64,000 bases of DNA from Magnetococcales bacterium (GCA_015232395.1 JADFZT010000004.1:52156-116155), one strand, 5' to 3'; shown: positions 8,233 through 16,821, numbered from the stretch's first letter. Notes: a model not told the origin generated them from the sequence alone. Numbers and translations: made by a program.

Positions 8233-9392
8233 GCGATTCCCCACCGGTTCGGCTGATGATGGTCGCGGGGGAGGCTTCCGGAGACCTGCTGGGAGGTACT
8301 TTACTGACCACTCTGCGCTCAGCCATTCCGGACTTCGAGGTGGTTGGTGTCGGTGGGTCACGTATGCGGCAGGCTGGGTTGACCACCCCCTATGACGTCA
8401 ACGACCTCTCTGTGATCGGTTTGGTAGAGGTGGTGCGCAGGCTGCCCCGGCTGATCGAGGTCTTTCGCTATCTGAACCGACTTTTGGAAGAAAATCGGCC
8501 CGATCTTTTAATCACCATTGATCTTCCGGACTTTAATTTTTTACTGGCCCGCCGTGCCCGGGCTTTGGGAATTCCGGTGGTTCATTATGTAGGCCCCCAG
8601 GTGTGGGCTTGGCGGCGGGGCCGGGTCAAACGGATCGCCCCTCTTTTGAAACATCTGATGGTGCTGTTTCCCTTTGAGCCTGCTTATTGGCAAAAAACAG
8701 ACCTACCGGTCACCTTTGTGGGCCATCCCCTGGTGCAGCAGGCGGTCCCAAAAACACCCCGGGATGAAACCCGTCGGAAACTGGGGGTGGCAGAGGATGA
8801 AAAGCTGGTGGTGGTTCTACCCGGCAGTCGAAAGGGAGAAATTCAACGACTCCTGGGCGTGATGACCGAGGCCTGCCAGGAACTTCAGCAACGGCAGCCC
8901 AAAACCCGGTTTGTCCTGGCCCTGGCAGATACGTTGACACCGGAAGAAGCACCGTGGCCCTGGCAGGTAATCCAAGGAGGCACCTACGACCTTCTGGCTG
9001 CAGCAGATGCCGCTATGGTAGCCTCGGGTACGGCCACCTTGGAAACGGCACTCCTGGGAACACCCATGGTGGTCGTATACCAGGTGAATCGGATAACCTA
9101 TGAAATAGGTCGGCGGGTGATTCGGGTTCCGTTCATCTCTCTGGCCAACCTGGTCTGGGAGGGGGGCCTGGTGACAGAACGCATACAAGACCAAGCCCGC
9201 CCGCAGATCCTGGCTGGGGATCTGGAAACCTTGTTGACCGACTCTGAAGAGAGACAACGCTTGCAGAGAGGCTATCATCAAATCCGGGAAAGACTATCCA
9301 ACCCGGATCGGCAGGCAGTCGATGTTATTTTGGAAATTTTGCAAAAACTACGACCCAAATTGGAGATTCAAGCATGGCAAGCGTTGAGATGA
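8229..9392 (+). CDS. lpxB: Lipid-A-disaccharide synthase LpxB
   Basis: Glycosyltransferase (GT19) that condenses UDP-2,3-diacylglucosamine with lipid X at the cytoplasmic face of the inner membrane. 387 residues. Motifs: MMVAGEASGDLLGG at the N-terminus, DLLITIDLPDFNFLLA, HYVGPQVWAWR, VVLPGSRKGEI, and AMVASGTATLETALLGTPMV. Start overlaps the Gfo/Idh stop (ATGA); the 3' end overlaps the thioredoxin start by 19 bases. Length and motifs are canonical. Confidence 0.97.
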   Translation: MSDSPPVRLMMVAGEASGDLLGGTLLTTLRSAIPDFEVVGVGGSRMRQAGLTTPYDVNDLSVIGLVEVVRRLPRLIEVFRYLNRLLEENRPDLLITIDLPDFNFLLARRARALGIPVVHYVGPQVWAWRRGRVKRIAPLLKHLMVLFPFEPAYWQKTDLPVTFVGHPLVQQAVPKTPRDETRRKLGVAEDEKLVVVLPGSRKGEIQRLLGVMTEACQELQQRQPKTRFVLALADTLTPEEAPWPWQVIQGGTYDLLAAADAAMVASGTATLETALLGTPMVVVYQVNRITYEIGRRVIRVPFISLANLVWEGGLVTERIQDQARPQILAGDLETLLTDSEERQRLQRGYHQIRERLSNPDRQAVDVILEILQKLRPKLEIQAWQALR

Positions 9393-9751
9393 CCAAAGAA
9401 AATTTTGAGGAGATCGTCACCAAAAACGACATGGTGATTGTCGATTTTTGGGCCGAATGGTGCGGTCCCTGCAAAGCCTTTGGACCAATATTCGAAAAGG
9501 TTTCGGAACAACACGAGGATGTGGTGTTCGCCAAGGTGGATACGGACAATCAGCGTGAGCTGGCCATGAGCTTCCAAATTCAGTCCATCCCCACCCTGAT
9601 GATCTTTCGGGAAAAAATCGTTATTTTTTCCCAGCCTGGCATGCTACCTGAAAAAGCCTTTGCTGAAATTGTCGACAAAGCCAAGGCACTCGACATGGAA
9701 GAGGTCAAAAAAGAGGTCGCCAAACAGCAGGAAACCCAGCAGGAGGGATAG
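9374..9751 (+). CDS. Thioredoxin (TrxA-like) with short C-terminal extension
   Basis: 125 residues. A complete thioredoxin domain has FWAEWCGPC with active-site Cys30 and Cys33 and the cis-proline block SIPTLMIF. No signal peptide, so a cytoplasmic dithiol reductant is likely. A tail of about 18 residues rich in Lys, Glu and Gln follows the normal end of the fold. The start lies inside the lpxB gene (19-base overlap) with TGGAG 8 bases upstream, making it the last gene of the envelope operon. It may be a general thioredoxin; nothing shows a dedicated partner. Confidence 0.92.
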   Translation: MASVEMTKENFEEIVTKNDMVIVDFWAEWCGPCKAFGPIFEKVSEQHEDVVFAKVDTDNQRELAMSFQIQSIPTLMIFREKIVIFSQPGMLPEKAFAEIVDKAKALDMEEVKKEVAKQQETQQEG

Positions 9752-9770
9752 AATAGTCCCCCTCTGTTGT

Positions 9771-9806
9771 GCATCTCCCACCACCCTCTTGGATGGTGGG
9801 AGATGC
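9771..9806 (+). terminator. Perfect 13-bp stem-loop after the lpx operon
   Basis: Left arm 9771-9783 (GCATCTCCCACCA) and right arm 9794-9806 are exact reverse complements around a 10-base loop, 20 bases after the thioredoxin stop. It is the only strong hairpin before the convergent hydrolase gene. There is no clear U-tract after it, so it may act as a 3'-end stabiliser or bidirectional structure rather than a classical intrinsic terminator. Confidence 0.6.
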
Positions 9807-10084
9807 TGCCATACATTGTCATTCCCTCTGAAACTAAGGAGGGTCGGTCTGGTTTTTTCACCTTTCATCTGGATTTTTCATGCTGGATAAAAGGCCTTCG
9901 GCTGAATTCTGAAATGCCCCTTCAGGAGGAAATATCGCTCCTGGGTTTCAGATTTCTTTCCGATAAACACCCTGTTGTTAGTGACAAACATCCCCCTTTG
10001 ATTCGCTAATTCAGGAACGCAAAACAATTTGAGCTATTTTCCCAAGCTCAAACCTTTCTCGAAACGCACCAAAAGTCCTTCGAC
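9807..10084. other. Intergenic spacer between convergent genes
   Basis: The gap between the thioredoxin stop and the end of the minus-strand hydrolase is 333 bases; apart from the hairpin at its start I see no conserved ORF, RNA gene or repeat. Short open frames here have no ribosome-binding site or protein-like composition. Confidence 0.6.
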
Positions 10085-10918
10085 TTAGTTTATCGTTTGA
10101 TCCAAAAATTTCATAATTTCGCGCCAATAGTCCGGGTGGTGGACGATGGTGTTGTGGTCCACCCTCCGAAGGGTTCGGTGGCGATGGTCACCTCCCCAGG
10201 CTGCGATCAATCTCAGGGAATGTTTTTCTGGAATGATATCGTCATCCGAAGCGGTGAGAGCGAGGAGAGGTGTGGTGATATGAGGAGCCCGAATGTAAGA
10301 ATCGAAGGGGTGTTTCAAGAGAAAAGCGACTGGGGCATAAGGATAAATTTCCTGAGCCACCTCTCGGATGGCATCGTAAGGGGAAATCAGCACCACTCCC
10401 TTGAGAGTACGTTTGGCAGCCAGATGGACAGCTACACCACTACCCAGGCTGCGCCCCATGACCACGATGCGGCTCGGATCGATGGCGGGCTCTTTGGAAA
10501 GGCGGTCATAGAGTGTCAAAGCATCTGCAAACAGGACGCTCTCTCCGGGTTTACCACCACTTAGCCCATAGCCACGATAATTAATGGCGGCAACAGCCCA
10601 CTTTTTTAATATGCGTGCTTCCAATAAAAAGCCCGACACCTCTTCGGCATTGCCCCCAAAATAGATCAATAAGGGGCGTTGCCGATCAGTTTCGATATTT
10701 ATCAGCCATCCGTGCAGTAAAACGCCATCGTCCATTTTGATATGGACTTCGCTGTCTGAGAAGGCACTTTCAAGGATATTTCTGTTTCCCAGATCGATGG
10801 GTCTTGGAAAAAAAAGCAGTTTTTCTTGAAAAAAATACAGGAATGGATAAAGTATTAGCGGAATAGCGATGAGAATGCCGATAAAAAGGTGTACCATGGA
10901 TTGGAATAGCGTATTCAT
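10085..10918 (-). CDS. Membrane-anchored alpha/beta hydrolase (BEM46/YqkD-like)
   Basis: 277 residues. A long hydrophobic N-terminal segment (residues about 9-30) would anchor it with the hydrolase domain on one side of the membrane. The domain shows YFGGNAEEVS (oxyanion hole), NYRGYGLSGGKPGE, nucleophile elbow GRSLGSG (Ser157), an Asp in TASDDDIIP and a His near VDHNTIVHHP, a complete catalytic triad. The family comprises serine hydrolases of unknown substrate. A paralogue with the same blocks is encoded at 46779-47615. Divergent from mucR-like gene across a 257-base spacer. Confidence 0.88.
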   Translation of the reverse strand: MNTLFQSMVHLFIGILIAIPLILYPFLYFFQEKLLFFPRPIDLGNRNILESAFSDSEVHIKMDDGVLLHGWLINIETDRQRPLLIYFGGNAEEVSGFLLEARILKKWAVAAINYRGYGLSGGKPGESVLFADALTLYDRLSKEPAIDPSRIVVMGRSLGSGVAVHLAAKRTLKGVVLISPYDAIREVAQEIYPYAPVAFLLKHPFDSYIRAPHITTPLLALTASDDDIIPEKHSLRLIAAWGGDHRHRTLRRVDHNTIVHHPDYWREIMKFLDQTIN

Positions 10919-11175
10919 TGATTGATTGTGTAAATAAAACTGATCTCTTGGTTGTTAAGGTTTGTAGGCCTGGGTTGTTGAAGCAAAAACCCTTTGGTAC
11001 CGACTGGGTTGGCTCCACCGATCCACTGGCTGGAAACTTTATCCTAACCGATTGTGTTTCTTGATGAAATAAACATTCAACCCGTTTCTTGTCGAGTTGA
11101 TGTTTGTTCGGACTGTTACCCTTGTTTTGTTAAACTGTTAATCAACTTACCGGGCTGTTCCAAGCAGGAGGAGAA

Positions 11176-11658
11176 ATGTCCCTCATTCGTTATACGACCC
11201 AAATTGTCACTTCTTATCTGAGTAGACAGGAGATGCCAGTTCATGAAATTTCCCCCTTCATGCGGGAGATTCATCAGGCACTGGCCAGCCTTTCCGAGCC
11301 TGAAGGGACCGCTTTGCCTTCAGATTCCACTGTGTCGGTCGATCACCAGGAAAATCCTACCAGTGAATTATCCACGCAGGCACCTCAGAAAAAAAGCGAA
11401 AATTCCCATAAAACCATCACACCGGCTGTTTCCATTGAGGATGCAGTGCGGTCAAATGCTGTCGTCTGCCTGGTGTGTGGCCGAACCATGAAAACCTTGC
11501 GAATGCACCTGACCCGGAGTCACAATCTGACGGTGGAAAGCTATCGCAATCGCTTTGGCCTGGATCCGGATTTTCCCCTGGTCTCACCAGACTATTCCGC
11601 CAAACGCCGCCAATTGGCCATTGATGCGGGGCTGGGAGAAAAAACCAAAAAAAAATAG
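11176..11658 (+). CDS. MucR/Ros-family transcriptional regulator
   Basis: 160 residues. The C-terminal half carries the Ros/MucR zinc-binding domain: VVCLVCGRTMKTLRMHLTRSH with Cys98, Cys101, His111 and His116, followed by the conserved SYRNRFGLDPDFPLVSPDYS block. MucR proteins are alphaproteobacterial DNA-binding proteins that silence or control exopolysaccharide, motility and cell-cycle genes. The N-terminal about 90 residues, normally the oligomerisation region, start with the recognisable LIRYTTQIVTSYLS but continue into a Ser/Thr/Pro-rich linker longer than usual. AGGAGGAG lies just before the start. A Lys-rich end (KTKKK) closes the protein. Confidence 0.93.
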   Translation: MSLIRYTTQIVTSYLSRQEMPVHEISPFMREIHQALASLSEPEGTALPSDSTVSVDHQENPTSELSTQAPQKKSENSHKTITPAVSIEDAVRSNAVVCLVCGRTMKTLRMHLTRSHNLTVESYRNRFGLDPDFPLVSPDYSAKRRQLAIDAGLGEKTKKK

Positions 11659-11781
11659 CGAGTTGATTCCGGTGCAAGAAGGTAAAAAGAGTCGATTCGC
11701 AGGCTATTCATCCGGATTGGGATCTTTTCCCGGTTTGGAGAATCCGGGTTTCGCTCTCTTTCTGGAAAATGGACGCGCCAA

Positions 11782-12246
11782 ATGTTTTCCAACCGTTTTT
11801 ATGCACTGAAGCTCTCTCTCCCTCTTCTGGGACTCCTCACTTTCGGCTTTTTTTCACACGATCGTCTCACCCCTTTGCGAATGACTCCAGAAATCTGTCT
11901 GACCCATCCCCAAGCCTGTCATGGTCGACAAATCGCCATGCAAGGTTATTTTGAAAGGGTTACCCCTTTTGGAATGGCACTGAGAATTCCCAAGCGCACC
12001 CAACCTGGTCGGATCATTGACCTACGGGGCCGGATACCAATCTATCCAAAAACCACACAGCTTCGCGTTTTGGCTCGGTTTGATCGCAGTGGTTTTTTTG
12101 TCCTCATCAAACATGAAGTCAACCAACCGTGGATAAGACCGGCAAAGCTGGGAGTATCCTTGCTGGGGCTCTTATTGGGCGGGATGCTCTTTTTGCGCTC
12201 CTTTGATATCAGGCCCAATGTCGGCACTTTTTTTATCCACAGATAA
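11782..12246 (+). CDS. Small membrane protein of unknown function
   Basis: 154 residues, not recognised. Hydrophobic segment at about residues 9-27, a soluble middle of alternating strands (about 45-110, with a Cys pair CLTHPQAC), and a second membrane helix at about 120-140. The middle segment looks OB-fold-like (GRQIAMQGYFERV...GRIIDLRGRI) as in small periplasmic binding domains, but this is only a visual impression. It is followed 9 bases later by the next membrane gene, with which it probably forms a unit. No obvious ribosome-binding site near the ATG. Confidence 0.65.
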   Translation: MFSNRFYALKLSLPLLGLLTFGFFSHDRLTPLRMTPEICLTHPQACHGRQIAMQGYFERVTPFGMALRIPKRTQPGRIIDLRGRIPIYPKTTQLRVLARFDRSGFFVLIKHEVNQPWIRPAKLGVSLLGLLLGGMLFLRSFDIRPNVGTFFIHR

Positions 12247-12255
12247 AGTGTCTTG

Positions 12256-12762
12256 ATGCCAGATCTCTTTGTCCATTTTGCCTCCGGATATCTGGTGGCC
12301 CCCAAACTGGGGCTTCAGGGGCGACGGGAGGCGGTATTTGTGGTGGGAGCACTCCTTCCCGATTTTTTGGCACGCATTCCCATTGTCGTGCTCGATGAAT
12401 TTTTCCAGCTGAATACCCTTTGGTTTTTCCTTTCTTTTCACACACCTGCCGCACTTTTAGTCAGCTGTTATTTTTTGGCGATGCTCTTTCCACAAGCACA
12501 ACGCCGGGACTATTTTGGCTGGCTTTTCTCGGGAGCGCTCCTGCATCAATGCCTGGATTTGATGCAGGGACAGTTCCACGAAGGGACCTATATGCTTTTT
12601 TTCCCTTTTTCTTTCAAAACAACTGAACTAAGACTCTTCCACAACGATGCCGGCATCTATCTCTTTCCGTTACTGATGATGGCCGTGGTTTGGAGCCATA
12701 GGCAGCGCAAGAGGCTTTCGCATTTTAACCAGGAAAGGTGGGAGAACGACATTGATCGATGA
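12256..12762 (+). CDS. DUF457/YdjM-like membrane-bound metal-dependent hydrolase
   Basis: 168 residues with several hydrophobic helices. Pattern of the LexA-binding/YdjM-type family: early DLFVHFASG, then GALLPDF, SFHTPAAL and LLHQCLDLMQ, placing His and Asp residues in membrane-proximal helices as in PF04307 proteins. Substrate unknown for the family in most bacteria. Start ATG 12256 preferred over TTG 12253. The 3' end overlaps the LOG gene by 11 bases. Confidence 0.65.
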   Translation: MPDLFVHFASGYLVAPKLGLQGRREAVFVVGALLPDFLARIPIVVLDEFFQLNTLWFFLSFHTPAALLVSCYFLAMLFPQAQRRDYFGWLFSGALLHQCLDLMQGQFHEGTYMLFFPFSFKTTELRLFHNDAGIYLFPLLMMAVVWSHRQRKRLSHFNQERWENDIDR

Positions 12763-13534
12763 TTTTAAAACGACCGAGGCCTGGCGCGTTTTTCGTATTC
12801 AGGCGGAGTTGATCGACGGCATTGAAACCCTACGAGGCATGGGGCCTGCAGTAACCATCTTTGGCAGTGCCCGAACCCCCGATGATGACGCATCCTATCT
12901 GGCTGCCAAAGAGACGGCAGAGCTTTTTTCGAAACATGGCGTTGGCGTGATCACCGGTGGTGGGCCTGGAATCATGGAAGCAGCCAACAAAGGCGCATTT
13001 TCTGAGGGAGCCGTATCGGTGGGATTGAACATTGCCCTGCCCTTCGAGCAGCAAGCCAATCACTTTCAGGATGTCAGTATTTCATTCCGCTATTTTTTCG
13101 TTCGTAAATTGATGTTCGCCAAATATGCCGATGCCTTCATCATTTTTCCTGGAGGGTTCGGTACTCTGGACGAGTTGTTCGAAGCTTTGACCCTGGTTCA
13201 AACGGGTAAAATGCGGCATCTGCCGATTATTCTTTATGGCTCCGATTATTGGCAGGGTCTTTTGCAGTGGTTACGCAGCAAGGTGCTTTCGGAAGGGTGT
13301 ATCAGCAAAAAAGATTTGAATATTTTCCATGTGGTGGACAATCCTCGTCAAGCCCTGAGCATTGTCTCGGCTGCCCTCAAGAGCAATCTTAAAAAGCAGA
13401 AAAAATTGAAAAAACTGAAAAAGCGGAAAAAGCGGGAAGAGTTGGAAAAACGGGAAGGATTGGAAAAACAGGGAAGTACAAAAAAAACAGAAAAAAATAA
13501 CAGCAAAACCGGAAAGCAAATAAAGCTGAAATAA
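12752..13534 (+). CDS. LOG-family protein (TIGR00730-type nucleotide phosphoribohydrolase) with Lys-rich tail
   Basis: 260 residues. Rossmann-like LOG domain (residues about 25-208) with GGGPGIMEAANKGA and the catalytic PGGFGTLDELFE block; LOG enzymes hydrolyse nucleoside 5'-monophosphates to base plus ribose phosphate, including cytokinin precursors. The start is TTG 12752, with GGGAG 7 bases upstream; no better in-frame start exists. Residues about 210-260 are a tail made almost only of Lys, Glu, Leu and Arg in imperfect KKLKK / EKREGLEK repeats, absent from typical family members and encoded by an A-rich, repetitive stretch (13390-13530). The tail may bind nucleic acid or may be repeat expansion. 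Confidence 0.9.
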   Translation: MIDDFKTTEAWRVFRIQAELIDGIETLRGMGPAVTIFGSARTPDDDASYLAAKETAELFSKHGVGVITGGGPGIMEAANKGAFSEGAVSVGLNIALPFEQQANHFQDVSISFRYFFVRKLMFAKYADAFIIFPGGFGTLDELFEALTLVQTGKMRHLPIILYGSDYWQGLLQWLRSKVLSEGCISKKDLNIFHVVDNPRQALSIVSAALKSNLKKQKKLKKLKKRKKREELEKREGLEKQGSTKKTEKNNSKTGKQIKLK

Positions 13535-13658
13535 GCTGAAAAACAATAAAAGGCTCAAAAAAACAGCCTGCTGCTGGCATTATTCAGTCGTGCAGAAAGG
13601 ACTCACCAGGGCATGTGGCCGTTTTCTCCAGCAGGCAGGTAGCCTCCATCATAATCAA

Positions 13659-15059
13659 TCAGGAGGGAAGACCGTGTTGGGCGATCCACTCCCGGATCAG
13701 CTTTTCCAAGACTTCCCGCCGGTTATTCTGGGGGTTTTCGGTCACCTGATCCACCAGCCATTCTTGTAGCTGGCCGATCCAGGCACCGGGTTTTTGTCGA
13801 ACCAGATCCAAAAGTTCACCGCCGGAAATGGCCAGATCATCGGGGCTTAAACGGTTTTGTGCTTCTGAGATGGCTTGGCAACGCCGCAGGGTCCGATGAC
13901 ACTCAGCCGCCATCCGCTCAAGCTCCGCTGATACCAGGTTAGGTTGGGTTTCCCGCTTGGCCTTGATCAGCCGAAAAAGTCCCTCAATGGGAATGTCGTT
14001 TTCAATAAGTCGTTTAAGCGCCCGATCAGAAGGGGAGTCGTCAAATTCCAGGTGAGCAATCAGGCGGTGAAGACGCTGTTGACGGCGTTTGGAAAAATGA
14101 AGGCGCTCCAGGATCGTGTCGACCAGACGCAGAGTTTCTTCCATCTGACCGGGTAGGAGGGGTGCTGGTGTGACGGAATCTTCAGGGGCGATCACGCAAG
14201 CGGTTTTACCCACCAGATGGAGGAGGGCGGCCCAACGGAGATCCAGGAGGGAAACCTTTTCCCCCTCCCGGGGTCGGGAGACCGCAAACATCATATCCAG
14301 GCTTTTTTCCCAGGCACTGCGGGTATCACCGTTGGTATCGCGGACCTCCTTCAAGGTAGCCAGCTCCGGCAATATCTGCTCCCCCAAAGGAGAGTTGAAG
14401 AAACGCCGCATCAAGGCCACACTGTTTTTTTTCGTGAGGGGCAGGGATAAAAATCGATCCATCTCCGCTCGGAGGCGCTCCTGGGAAACCCGACCAAGAT
14501 GGGTCTGTTCGGTCAGTTCCAAATCCCTAGGGTCGGACTCGGCGGCAAACTGCATGATGAAACGATAAAAACGCAGGGCTTTAAGGGGTTCCTCCCGCAG
14601 AGTATCGCTACCATTGACCAGACGCACCCGGTTTTCCTGCAAATCCTGCTGCCCGCCAAAGGGATCGATAAGCTTTCCGTCAGGCCAGGGAAAAGCCATG
14701 GCGTTAAAGGTGATATCCCGATGGAGAAGATCCTCTTCCACTGTTGCCTGATGGCCGGGTCGGTGGCGCAGGGTGGAAATGTGGATGATTTTAAGGGGAG
14801 TGTCTCCCTTGAGAGGTAGCAGCAGGCTGTTGTGCCGTTTGCCCATCACCACCTGGGGAAACCCTCCTTCAAGGAGCTTTTGGTGGCAGAGGGAAAGGGA
14901 ACTCGCAACCAGAAGGTCGATTTCACGGACGGCAAAATCATTCCGCAACGCCTGCCGCAAAACCCGGCCAACCAAGTGAATGGGGCCAATAAGGCGGTTC
15001 AGACTGTCTAAAAGCTGACAGACGTAAGGGGAAAAGTTAGATTGAAGCAATGATTTCAT
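13659..15059 (-). CDS. tRNA nucleotidyltransferase/poly(A) polymerase-family protein with altered active site
   Basis: 466 residues. Overall layout is that of class II CCA-adding enzyme/poly(A) polymerase: head domain (about 25-150), RDITFNAMAF, LIDPFGGQQDL, EEPLKALRFYRF, then the RNA- and tRNA-binding helical region and a long C-terminal extension. The first catalytic block is abnormal: the usual GG..RD...DxD reads LVGRVLRQALR then REIDLLV, so the second Gly is Arg32, and the first metal-binding Asp is Glu47 (Asp49 kept). The protein may be a weak or divergent enzyme, or a paralogue without CCA-adding activity. Divergent from mtaB across only 39 bases. Confidence 0.8.
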   Translation of the reverse strand: MKSLLQSNFSPYVCQLLDSLNRLIGPIHLVGRVLRQALRNDFAVREIDLLVASSLSLCHQKLLEGGFPQVVMGKRHNSLLLPLKGDTPLKIIHISTLRHRPGHQATVEEDLLHRDITFNAMAFPWPDGKLIDPFGGQQDLQENRVRLVNGSDTLREEPLKALRFYRFIMQFAAESDPRDLELTEQTHLGRVSQERLRAEMDRFLSLPLTKKNSVALMRRFFNSPLGEQILPELATLKEVRDTNGDTRSAWEKSLDMMFAVSRPREGEKVSLLDLRWAALLHLVGKTACVIAPEDSVTPAPLLPGQMEETLRLVDTILERLHFSKRRQQRLHRLIAHLEFDDSPSDRALKRLIENDIPIEGLFRLIKAKRETQPNLVSAELERMAAECHRTLRRCQAISEAQNRLSPDDLAISGGELLDLVRQKPGAWIGQLQEWLVDQVTENPQNNRREVLEKLIREWIAQHGLPS

Positions 15060-15098
15060 AAGTTGGGAACCTGTTGAGTTAACGAGAAAAGGTAGGGG

Positions 15099-16664
15099 AT
15101 GAACGAGCCAGCGTCAATGCCGGAAGAAGAGTCAGGCAAAAGGTTCAAGGTGATCACCATGGGCTGCCGAGTCAATCAGTTTGAAAGTGAGCTGATGCGA
15201 AAAAGCGGTACAGATCAGGGTTTTCAGCCGGTAGCCAAAGGGGAATTGGCTGACTTGATCGTGGTCCACACCTGTTCGGTCACCGCAGAAAGCGACCGCC
15301 AGGCCCGCCAACAAATTCGCAGGGCAGCCCGGGAACATCCAGCAGCCCGCATCATCGTCACCGGCTGCTATGCCCAGCGGTCACCAGAATCCTTGGCGCA
15401 ACTCCCGGGTGTGGCACTGGTGATCGGCAATGCTGAAAAAGAACGTCTCGGCGATTATCTGGCTGAGATGGCCTCCCAACCACCATCTCAGCCAGGCGCC
15501 CCTCACCAGGAGGTGAAAGTGCAGGTGGCTCCTGTGGAGGAGATGGTCGTTCCCCCCCTTTCCAAGGAATCGGCTTCTCCAGGGGGGGTGGAAGCGGAGA
15601 TGGCTGAGGCGGGATCCATCAGACAGCCCCTTTCCAAAACCAGGGTGAAAATAGCGACTGCCAAGAAAAAAACATTTACCACCAGTGAGGTTGCCCCCCC
15701 TATACTGGATCACTTTTCCGACCGGGCCCGAGCCTTTATTCAAGTGCAAAACGGCTGTGACGGCAAATGTACCTTTTGCTTGATTCCCTCTGTCCGTGGT
15801 CCCAGCCGCTCTACCCCACTCTCCCAGGTGATGGCCCAGGCCTCACGATTTCTCGCTTCTGGCTACCGGGAACTGGTTTTGACCGGCATTGACCTGGGGG
15901 CTTATGGCCGGGATCTGCGGCCAGACTTTTCCCTGGCCCATCTGGTCACTGCTCTGTTGGAAATCCCGCAATTAACCCGCTTGCGTCTCTCCTCCCTGGA
16001 CCCCATGGATCTTGATGAAGCGTTGATCCAGCTCTTGGGCTCCGAAAAAAGGGTGTGCCCTCACCTTCACATTTCGTTACAATCAGGTGATAATGGTATT
16101 TTGCGGCGCATGGCCCGGCGTCATCGTCGGGAGGATGTGCTCGAACGGGTGGAAAAAGCCCGTCACCTGCGCCAGGATTTGGTCTTGGGAGCTGATATAA
16201 TAGTCGGTTTTCCCACCGAAACCGAGGAGGCTTTTCAAAACAGCCTGGAGCTGGTTCGGGAAGGGGGATTTTCCCTGCTACACGTTTTTCCCTATTCCGA
16301 CCGGCCTGGAACCGCTGCGCTTAAGCTGGCCCAAAAAGGCCTGGGCCAGGGTCAACCGGGACGCATCGCCAAGGAGATCGTCAAAGCGCGCTCCGAGGGA
16401 TTGCGTCGGGTGGGGCAGGAGATATTGGTCAAGACTCTCCGGGAACAGCTGGGGAAAGTCGTGTCGGTATTGGTTGAAAACGTGGAAAAAGAATGGGTTA
16501 TGGGCAAAGCGGAAACATTTCTTCCGGTTCGCTTTGCCCCCACAAAAAGCTGCCAACCTGGGGATATCGTCCCTGTCGCCATATCTGAACTTGACGCCAG
16601 GGAGGATCATCTGGTTGGGGAGATGGTCGCAGGATTCGAAACCGGCCCCCGAAGCGGTAGCTAG
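15099..16664 (+). CDS. mtaB: tRNA (N6-threonylcarbamoyladenosine37-C2)-methylthiotransferase MtaB-like, with linker insertion
   Basis: Radical-SAM enzyme that methylthiolates t6A37 to ms2t6A in ANN-decoding tRNAs. 521 residues. UPF0004 domain (about 15-120) with cluster cysteines Cys23 (MGCRVNQFESE, the MtaB form of the block), Cys59 and Cys90; radical-SAM motif NGCDGKCTFC (Cys220, Cys224, Cys227); C-terminal TRAM-like region. Family members are about 430-450 long; the excess is a Pro/Glu/Lys-rich linker at about residues 122-203 between the two iron-sulfur domains, normally only a few residues. RimO and MiaB are less likely because of the GCRVNQFE block. Confidence 0.9.
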   Translation: MNEPASMPEEESGKRFKVITMGCRVNQFESELMRKSGTDQGFQPVAKGELADLIVVHTCSVTAESDRQARQQIRRAAREHPAARIIVTGCYAQRSPESLAQLPGVALVIGNAEKERLGDYLAEMASQPPSQPGAPHQEVKVQVAPVEEMVVPPLSKESASPGGVEAEMAEAGSIRQPLSKTRVKIATAKKKTFTTSEVAPPILDHFSDRARAFIQVQNGCDGKCTFCLIPSVRGPSRSTPLSQVMAQASRFLASGYRELVLTGIDLGAYGRDLRPDFSLAHLVTALLEIPQLTRLRLSSLDPMDLDEALIQLLGSEKRVCPHLHISLQSGDNGILRRMARRHRREDVLERVEKARHLRQDLVLGADIIVGFPTETEEAFQNSLELVREGGFSLLHVFPYSDRPGTAALKLAQKGLGQGQPGRIAKEIVKARSEGLRRVGQEILVKTLREQLGKVVSVLVENVEKEWVMGKAETFLPVRFAPTKSCQPGDIVPVAISELDAREDHLVGEMVAGFETGPRSGS

Positions 16665-16821
16665 AATCAATCGCTTGATTTTGACAGGTTTGAAGTTTCG
16701 TGGATTTTTTCATACCGCTTACCGGACCAATTAGCGATACTCTTTATATTATCATTGGTTAGAATGGGTGTTATCAATATTGCAAACCGGATGTGCCCCC
16801 CCATGCGGTTGAGGAGCGATC

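Noticed and set aside
11782..12246. Assignment of the small membrane protein to a CcmE-like haem chaperone
   Set aside because: Only a loose OB-like strand pattern; the haem-binding His motif is absent.
16681..16760. TTGACA at 16681 and TATATTAT near 16746 as a promoter of the binding-protein gene
   Set aside because: The two boxes are about 60 bases apart; no -10/-35 pair with acceptable spacing was found.
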